Shown in pieces: positions 29,679 to 33,101 of a DNA stretch of 33,101 bases. Position numbers and translations under genes: made by a program. The notes beneath the pieces were generated by a model. The model was given only the letters and a program-made list of their open reading frames with translations. It was not told where the DNA came from and did not search any database. Source of the DNA: Thiobacillaceae bacterium (lineage in GTDB: Bacteria > Pseudomonadota > Gammaproteobacteria > Burkholderiales > Thiobacillaceae). The stretch spans positions 1 through 33,101 of the forward strand of contig JAAPAA010000299.1 in assembly GCA_012274165.1 (NCBI GenBank). The letters run 5' to 3'. Every line of letters starts with the position of its first letter. Within the stretch, counting starts at the first letter, position 1.

Positions 29679-29999
29679 ATGGCATTCCACTACTTCAGCG
29701 ACATCACGGGCGAAGCTGAAAAGCTGTCCGCCATCACCGGCATGCCAAACAAGGAATTCGCCGCCCGCTGGCCCGGCGTGAAGGGCTTCCGCTACGACGG
29801 ATATCAGATGTGGGTTGGTTGGTCGCAGTCCGGCGCCCTGATGCCGGTCACGCGCCGCATCGAATACAAGGCTCGGCCCTCTCTGCACGAGTGCAATGCC
29901 AAGTGCCTGAATGGCAAACACAGCGGCACTTGCGAATGCCGGTGCGGCGGCAAGAACCATGGCCGGGGCATGTTCACCAAGATGCTGGAGGCCGCATGA
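29679..29999 (+). CDS. Putative zinc-binding early protein, 106 aa
   Basis: AAGGAG precedes the ATG. MAFHYFSDITGEAEKLSAITG, then WPGVKGFRYDGYQMWVGW, leads to the C-terminal CNAKCLNGKHSGTCECRCGG-KNHG, with five Cys and two His clustered. The C-x3-C-x5-7-C-x-C-x-CGGKNHG pattern is a recurring phage signature and is likely a small metal-binding site. The function is not known. It is the first gene after the structured leader and is coupled to the next by ATGA. Confidence 0.7.
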   Translation: MAFHYFSDITGEAEKLSAITGMPNKEFAARWPGVKGFRYDGYQMWVGWSQSGALMPVTRRIEYKARPSLHECNAKCLNGKHSGTCECRCGGKNHGRGMFTKMLEAA

Positions 30000-30175
30000 C
30001 GGTCACCAAGCTCAACGACAAGCGAAAGCAGGCCCAGCGCGCCAACTACAAGGCGGCCGTGCTGGACGCGTTCGATGCGCTGTTCCCGAAAGAGCGGCAG
30101 CAGCAGGCCATCGGCAAGCCTCAGCGCCTCGACACCGACCCCGAAGTGCGGCGCAAGGCAAAGCAGCAGCTCTGA
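29996..30175 (+). CDS. Small basic early protein, 59 aa
   Basis: MTVTKLNDKRKQAQRANYKA, then DAFDALFPKERQQQAIGKP, ending PEVRRKAKQQL. Highly basic and helical, so it may bind nucleic acid. The ATG overlaps the previous stop. Function unknown; the amino-acid pattern and operon position support coding. Confidence 0.6.
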   Translation: MTVTKLNDKRKQAQRANYKAAVLDAFDALFPKERQQQAIGKPQRLDTDPEVRRKAKQQL

Positions 30176-30186
30176 CCCACCCCCTT

Positions 30187-30246
30187 CCCCTGACCCAGTT
30201 CAGGGGAAAGACCAAAGCGCATTCAGCCGAGTGCGCTTCGTTTTTT
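30187..30246 (+). terminator. Paired hairpins and terminator between early genes
   Basis: Hairpin A CCCCTGA/TCAGGGG (30187-30193 with 30200-30206) follows the stop codon by 11 bases. Hairpin B is a 10-bp stem (30215-30224 with 30229-30238, one G-U), AAGCGCATTC side, loop AGCC, followed by CG and six T (30241-30246). B is a strong intrinsic terminator on the plus strand. The next gene's GGAG lies shortly after. Confidence 0.8.
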
Positions 30247-30266
30247 CAACCACCACGGAGTGACTC

Positions 30267-30608
30267 ATGAGCACACAGACACGCGAGACCTTGAAGGCTG
30301 AAATCAACGCCGCCAAGAAGGCCCTGGAGGCTGCACAGCAGGCCTACGACGAGTTCGACCAAGCAGCCGAGAACAACGTATTCCCATCTTTGGAAGATGC
30401 CGAGGCTCTGCAGGATGTCCTGGCGAACCGCGCGTTCGATGACTGCCAAGGCGCCTACAACTGTGGAAATGATGTCTATGAGCAGGAGTTCATGGTTGGC
30501 GATGTGGTCTACGTTGCCACACTGAAGTGCGAATACAACCGCCACGACAAGACCTACTACTACCTGGATGGCCAGGAGTTCAGCATCGCCCCGAAGGCGT
30601 CCGCCTGA
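30267..30608 (+). CDS. Hypothetical early protein, 113 aa
   Basis: An N-terminal helix (TLKAEINAAKKALEAAQQAYDEFDQ) is followed by a helix with LEDAEALQDVLA and a beta-rich C-terminal part (FMVGDVVYVATLKCEYNRHDKTYYYLDGQEF). GGAG lies seven bases before the ATG. It is bracketed by a terminator upstream and hairpins downstream, as an isolated cassette. Not recognised as any known family. Confidence 0.65.
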   Translation: MSTQTRETLKAEINAAKKALEAAQQAYDEFDQAAENNVFPSLEDAEALQDVLANRAFDDCQGAYNCGNDVYEQEFMVGDVVYVATLKCEYNRHDKTYYYLDGQEFSIAPKASA

Positions 30609-30614
30609 CCGCCC

Positions 30615-30676
30615 GCCCCTGGCGCACAGGGGCAGAACCAAAGGCGCCATGACCCTTCGCGGCGCCTTTGGTTTTT
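30615..30676 (+). terminator. Paired hairpins and terminator between early genes (second set)
   Basis: Hairpin A GCCCCTG/CAGGGGC (30615-30621 with 30627-30633) begins six bases after the stop. Hairpin B AAAGGCGCC/GGCGCCTTT (30640-30648 with 30661-30669) is 9 bp, perfect, followed by GGTTTTTC (T-run to 30676). Same design as 30187-30246, with the shared spacer ACCAAAG. Confidence 0.8.
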
Positions 30677-30690
30677 CAACAGGAGCAGAC

Positions 30691-31086
30691 ATGACGCCAG
30701 AACAGAAGTTGAAGCACGCAATCCTGCTGCTTGCCGCCAAGTGGAAAGACATCACCCTGGCCGCTGATGCAGAGATCACCGCCGAGAACGTGGATGCCCT
30801 CTACGAAGAGCACGACGAGGGCGGAATGCTGCAAGACGCGCGCAGCGAGCTCCGCAGCACCGGCGAGGAAACCGGCCTCAGCGCACCTGGATCGCGCAAC
30901 TACGAGACCGAGGCAGTCGCCAAGCAGATGCCAGACGGCTCCTGGGTCGGCTGGACGCACTACTACGGCGGCGGCAAGCACAGCGAACCCGACGCTATCC
31001 CATGGATGGAGGACGCCTACGACCTGATCTGCACGGAAGAGCAAGTCACGGTGACAAAGCGGACGTTCGCCAAAGTCCCCGAATGA
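30691..31086 (+). CDS. Hypothetical early protein, 131 aa
   Basis: AGGAG precedes the ATG. A helical N-terminal half (LKHAILLLAAKWKDITLAAD, then ITAENVDALYEEHDEGGML) and a beta-rich C-terminal half (QMPDGSWVGWTHYYGGGKHSEP, then VTVTKRTFAKVPE). The DGSWVGWTYWYGGGKHSEPxAIxWMxxAY type of segment is frequent in phage early proteins of unknown role and supports real coding. Stands alone between hairpin pairs. Confidence 0.7.
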   Translation: MTPEQKLKHAILLLAAKWKDITLAADAEITAENVDALYEEHDEGGMLQDARSELRSTGEETGLSAPGSRNYETEAVAKQMPDGSWVGWTHYYGGGKHSEPDAIPWMEDAYDLICTEEQVTVTKRTFAKVPE

Positions 31087-31093
31087 ACCCCTC

Positions 31094-31112
31094 CCCCGGC
31101 TCGTAGCCGGGG
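31094..31112 (+). terminator. Post-stop GC hairpin
   Basis: CCCCGGCT/AGCCGGGG, 8 bp perfect, three-base loop, starting seven bases after a TGA. No U-run follows (GCACACC), so it is not a classical terminator; it is the third of four such post-stop hairpins. It may protect the mRNA 3' side or pause polymerase. Confidence 0.5.
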
Positions 31113-31131
31113 CACACCAAGGAGATGAGAG

Positions 31132-31281
31132 ATGAACTGCAACGAGAACTTTTGGGATAGACCGCCAGAAGAGCGAGCAGACCGCATGCGAGATGCCGCA
31201 GACCGTGGCGGCGTCGAAAACTTCTTCGACCTCTCGCCGGAAGAGCGCGCTGAGGCCTACAGGCGCGGCCAAGAAGACTGA
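31132..31281 (+). CDS. Small early protein with repeated motif, 49 aa
   Basis: AAGGAG lies ahead of the ATG. The product contains two versions of one motif, PPEERADRMRDA (residues ~11-22) and SPEERAEAYRRG (~35-46), each of (P/S)PEERA-acidic-basic type. It is charged and helical with no Cys. Below usual length limits for gene callers. Function unknown. Confidence 0.55.
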   Translation: MNCNENFWDRPPEERADRMRDAADRGGVENFFDLSPEERAEAYRRGQED

Positions 31282-31288
31282 TCCCCCC

Positions 31289-31517
31289 GCCCTGGCAAGC
31301 CCAGGGCCCATCACATCTGCAACTGGGTCCCTCGGGATAGTGCTGCAGCTCTGCCGGTTGCAGTTGTGATGGTTTCCAGCCGCGCGCGCACCGGAGATGG
31401 ATGCAAGCGATTTGCGCGCAACACGCGGCTCTCTCTTTCCAGCCGGGCCCTGGGGGACTATCTCCAACCCTCCCTGACTCCCCAGGCGTGCCAGCAATGG
31501 CGCCGGCTCTTTTCATC
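31289..31517 (+). ncRNA. Structured non-coding interval with long hairpin
   Basis: A gap of 295 bases (31282-31576) without a credible gene. It holds a post-stop hairpin GCCCTGG/CCAGGGC (31289-31307). Next is an 18-position stem (31309-31326 with 31354-31371) with one U-U mismatch and one U-G pair. Then come CCTGGGG/CCCCAGG (31449-31455 with 31480-31486) and GCCA-GCAA-TGGC (31490-31501), followed by CTCTTTTC. The wobble favours the plus strand. It could be a small RNA or an extended 5' leader of the gene at 31577. Confidence 0.4.
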
Positions 31518-31576
31518 GGACCGCAGCACACCGCTCCGGGCCTTTTTCATTGGCCTGCGGGCCGCAAGGAGGCTTC

Positions 31577-31978
31577 ATGACGAGCAACCCAAAGCCCGAT
31601 TCTCTATACGAGAACAATCGCGCGTTCGACGCTTACTACTACAGCTTCGGGATCACGAAGTGCTACCCCGTCGATGTGGTGTTGCACGCAGTGGCCAAGG
31701 CCGGAAAGGCGTATCACAACACCTCGGAGTGGGGCGAACAGTGCGAGCCATGGACAGACCACCTGAAAGGCGACTGCCCTATCGACTGGATCTGGAATGC
31801 GGCAGCGTCTGCCGCCGAGCAGTTCCGGCAACTGGCCGGGCAGCGCGACGACCTGATGGCGGCATTAAAGGAGACTTTGGCCTTCTGTGAGGCGAACACG
31901 TTTGGCGGCGATGACACTGCCGCGCTAATCGCCAAGGCCCGCGCCGCCATCGTCAAGGCCACCGGGAGCACGCCATGA
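31577..31978 (+). CDS. Hypothetical early protein, 133 aa
   Basis: AAGGAGG ahead of the ATG. The N-terminal half is aromatic (FDAYYYSFGITKCYPVDVVLHAVAKAGKAYHNT) with WTDHLKGDCPIDWIWNAAASAAEQF. The C-terminal segment LAGQRDDLMAALKETLAFCEANTFGGDDTAALIAKARAAIVKA is a helical module frequent in phage early proteins (LxxQRDxLxAALxxxL...L..AR.AI.K). Soluble, function unknown. Overlaps the next start. Confidence 0.7.
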   Translation: MTSNPKPDSLYENNRAFDAYYYSFGITKCYPVDVVLHAVAKAGKAYHNTSEWGEQCEPWTDHLKGDCPIDWIWNAAASAAEQFRQLAGQRDDLMAALKETLAFCEANTFGGDDTAALIAKARAAIVKATGSTP

Positions 31979-32349
31979 ACGCCCGCCCCCCATGTTTCGT
32001 CTCCTTCGCGGCAGACACGCATGTCCAGCGGCTGAGCGACGACGACGCGGCCAGCGACTACTGGGCTGTCCAGGCTGATCGTGAGATCCGCACCGGCCTA
32101 CGGCTCACGAAACCCGCCGACTGGTTTGAGACCCGCATATCCGGCCCGCGCGGCGGCTGGTCGCCCGACGAGCTGCTGCTGCACGCCCTGGACTGCGACA
32201 ACGAGCCCGTGCGTGGCGTGTTCTCGCGGCTGATGGTGGGCCAGGCCAGCGCCGCCGAGCTGCACACCGCGCTGGTGGACTTCGCGCTCGAGCACTGCAG
32301 CGAGGGCGTGGCCGCCGCGCTGGAACAGGAGGCCCGCAATGCAGGTTGA
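31975..32349 (+). CDS. Hypothetical early protein, 124 aa
   Basis: ATGA-coupled to its neighbour. FVSFAADTHVQRLSDDDAA, then YWAVQADREIRTGLRLTKPADWF, and a C-terminal GVFSRLMVGQASAAELHTALVDFALEHC with a Glu/Ala-rich end. High GC3 and continuous coupling support coding. No family is recognised; probably soluble. Confidence 0.65.
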   Translation: MNARPPCFVSFAADTHVQRLSDDDAASDYWAVQADREIRTGLRLTKPADWFETRISGPRGGWSPDELLLHALDCDNEPVRGVFSRLMVGQASAAELHTALVDFALEHCSEGVAAALEQEARNAG

Positions 32350-32536
32350 CCCCGCCCGCGCCGCGGCGAACCCGGCCGTCGCCGAGTACCTGATCGGCGA
32401 GCAGCAGGCCGAGATCGCCCGGCTGCTTGCCCTGGTGGCCAGCCTCACACCCGCCGCGCCGCTGGCCCCCGAAGCCCTGCGCGCCGCGCTCGCCCAACAA
32501 CCCCAGGCGCTCCAGCACTGCGCCGATGCAATTTGA
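32339..32536 (+). CDS. Small helical early protein, 65 aa
   Basis: Overlaps the end of the preceding gene by 11 bases. MQVDPARAAANPAVAEYLIGEQQAEIARLLALVASL, then Ala/Pro-rich (TPAAPLAPEALRAAL) and a C-terminal HCADAI. The N-terminal part looks like a short amphipathic coiled coil. No function is recognised. Composition (Ala/Pro/Leu) makes a modest coding case. Confidence 0.5.
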   Translation: MQVDPARAAANPAVAEYLIGEQQAEIARLLALVASLTPAAPLAPEALRAALAQQPQALQHCADAI

Positions 32537-32545
32537 GGACACACC

Positions 32546-32953
32546 ATGAACTGGCAACCGATTGAGACGGCTCCAGCAGGCAAGAGCGTGCTGGCCTGCA
32601 ATGCACTCGGCTACGTGGGGCGCGCCATCTTGTTGAACGGAAAGTGGGAGCACATAGGCAAGCCCACGCACTGGATGCCGCTGCCTGCGGCGCCAGGCGC
32701 TCCTGCAGGTGAGGAGTCATTCGAGGATCGCATCAGCGACTGGGCGCACGGCGATGCACTGGATGCCGCGCGCTGGCGCGAACTGCTGCGCTTCGTCGGC
32801 GGCCACTACTCGACCACGCAAGGTGTTTGGTTCAGCGTCACGCACCTGAAGGCGGTCCCAGGCACCGACATCACCGATGGCCGCGTGGAAGATCATTTCA
32901 CCAAGGCTGTGGATGCGGCTATCACAGACCGGGCCGCCAAGGAGACGCCATGA
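32546..32953 (+). CDS. DUF551-like early protein, 135 aa
   Basis: MNWQPIETAPAGKSVLACNALGYVGRAILLNGKWEHIGKPTHWMPLP is the DUF551 pattern (WxPIxxAP....VL......G.......W......THWMPLP). After an Ala/Pro linker the C-terminal half (FEDRISDWAHGDALDAARWRELLRFVG, then KAVDAAITDRAAKE) resembles the C-terminal module of the 406-residue protein at 16-1236. Function unknown. ATGA to the following gene. Confidence 0.75.
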   Translation: MNWQPIETAPAGKSVLACNALGYVGRAILLNGKWEHIGKPTHWMPLPAAPGAPAGEESFEDRISDWAHGDALDAARWRELLRFVGGHYSTTQGVWFSVTHLKAVPGTDITDGRVEDHFTKAVDAAITDRAAKETP

Positions 32954-33101
32954 GCGCATCGGAATTTGAAAGCAACGTGCTTGCCTTCGATCCTTTTGAA
33001 GGCGACTTCGGCGAACCCGGCGACAGCGTGCTGCGGGACAAGATGGTCAACGTGCGCACGCCTGGACCGTGCTCGCACTGCGGATGCCAGATCCACAAGG
33101 G
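32950..33101 (+). CDS. Partial early protein with start of a Cys-rich zinc-ribbon
   Basis: Runs off the right edge after about 50 residues. FDPFEGDFGEPGDSVLRDKM leads to NVRTPGPCSHCGCQIHKG. The opening and C-x2-C-x-C-x-I-x-x-G pattern is a common phage zinc-ribbon protein whose second Cys pair would lie beyond the edge. If the window is circular, the frame would end at bases 17-19 (residues PKEAS, then TGA overlapping the ATG at 16). That would leave the ribbon incomplete, so missing sequence is also possible. Confidence 0.65.
   Translation, partial: MSASEFESNVLAFDPFEGDFGEPGDSVLRDKMVNVRTPGPCSHCGCQIHK

Noticed and set aside
31366-31890. 174-codon plus-strand frame across the 31282-31576 gap
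   Set aside because: Most of it overlaps the better-supported gene at 31577 in another frame, there is no ribosome site, and its N-terminal part covers strong hairpins.

Overview
The window is almost entirely a tailed-phage genome of the short-tailed (podovirus-like) P22 assembly type. The host is probably a GC-rich betaproteobacterium of the Comamonadaceae kind (Acidovorax, Comamonas, Delftia). That guess rests on composition, the style of the early proteins and the partial tRNA-Ser(CGA) used as attachment site; no host gene is present.

Layout. (1) 1-3894, plus strand: the end of an early accessory operon (modular Ala/Pro-linked protein, DUF2591-like, Ea22-like and several unknowns), finishing in a truncated ORF fused to the last ~72 residues of a tyrosine integrase. 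(2) 3856-4106: an attP-like region with the 3' half of a tRNA-Ser gene, flanked by two copies of a ~17-bp direct repeat. (3) 4109-22875, minus strand: late genes. In transcription order these are small and large terminase, portal, scaffold, P22-type coat, small basic protein, head-tail adaptor, tail fibre, glycine-rich adhesin, fibre-assembly-like protein, gp10-like hub, putative ejection proteins, then lysis genes (TM/coiled-coil protein, GH108 muramidase, 3-TM holin). One 41-residue membrane peptide (5899-6024) is on the opposite strand. (4) 22876-28863, minus: a late leader with hairpins below a Q-like antiterminator, a nin region (NinG, NinB, small ORFs), accessory genes, and a DUF1376-type replication protein with a downstream partner. 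(5) 28864-29067, minus: a small Cro-like HTH protein. (6) 29068-29678: a divergent control region with palindromes and, on the plus strand, a boxA-like motif, a predicted multi-branched RNA closed by a 21-bp helix, and a terminator. (7) 29679-33101, plus: the start of the early operon, with small genes separated by recurrent hairpins, running off the right edge.

The plus-strand early operon begins near 29250, yet its integrase end lies at 3894. The map therefore makes sense only as a circle or circular permutation, and attP joins integrase to the lysis end. This is the excised or virion arrangement, not an integrated prophage. Two parts of a lysogeny module are missing: most of the integrase, and any CI-type repressor. 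The place where CI would be expected holds structured non-coding sequence. The most unusual content is this set of predicted RNA structures in both early operons (29250-29420, 28704-28784, 31289-31517) and the cassette-like hairpins around early genes. They suggest RNA-based transcription control (put-like antitermination or P4-like termination immunity). That is inference.
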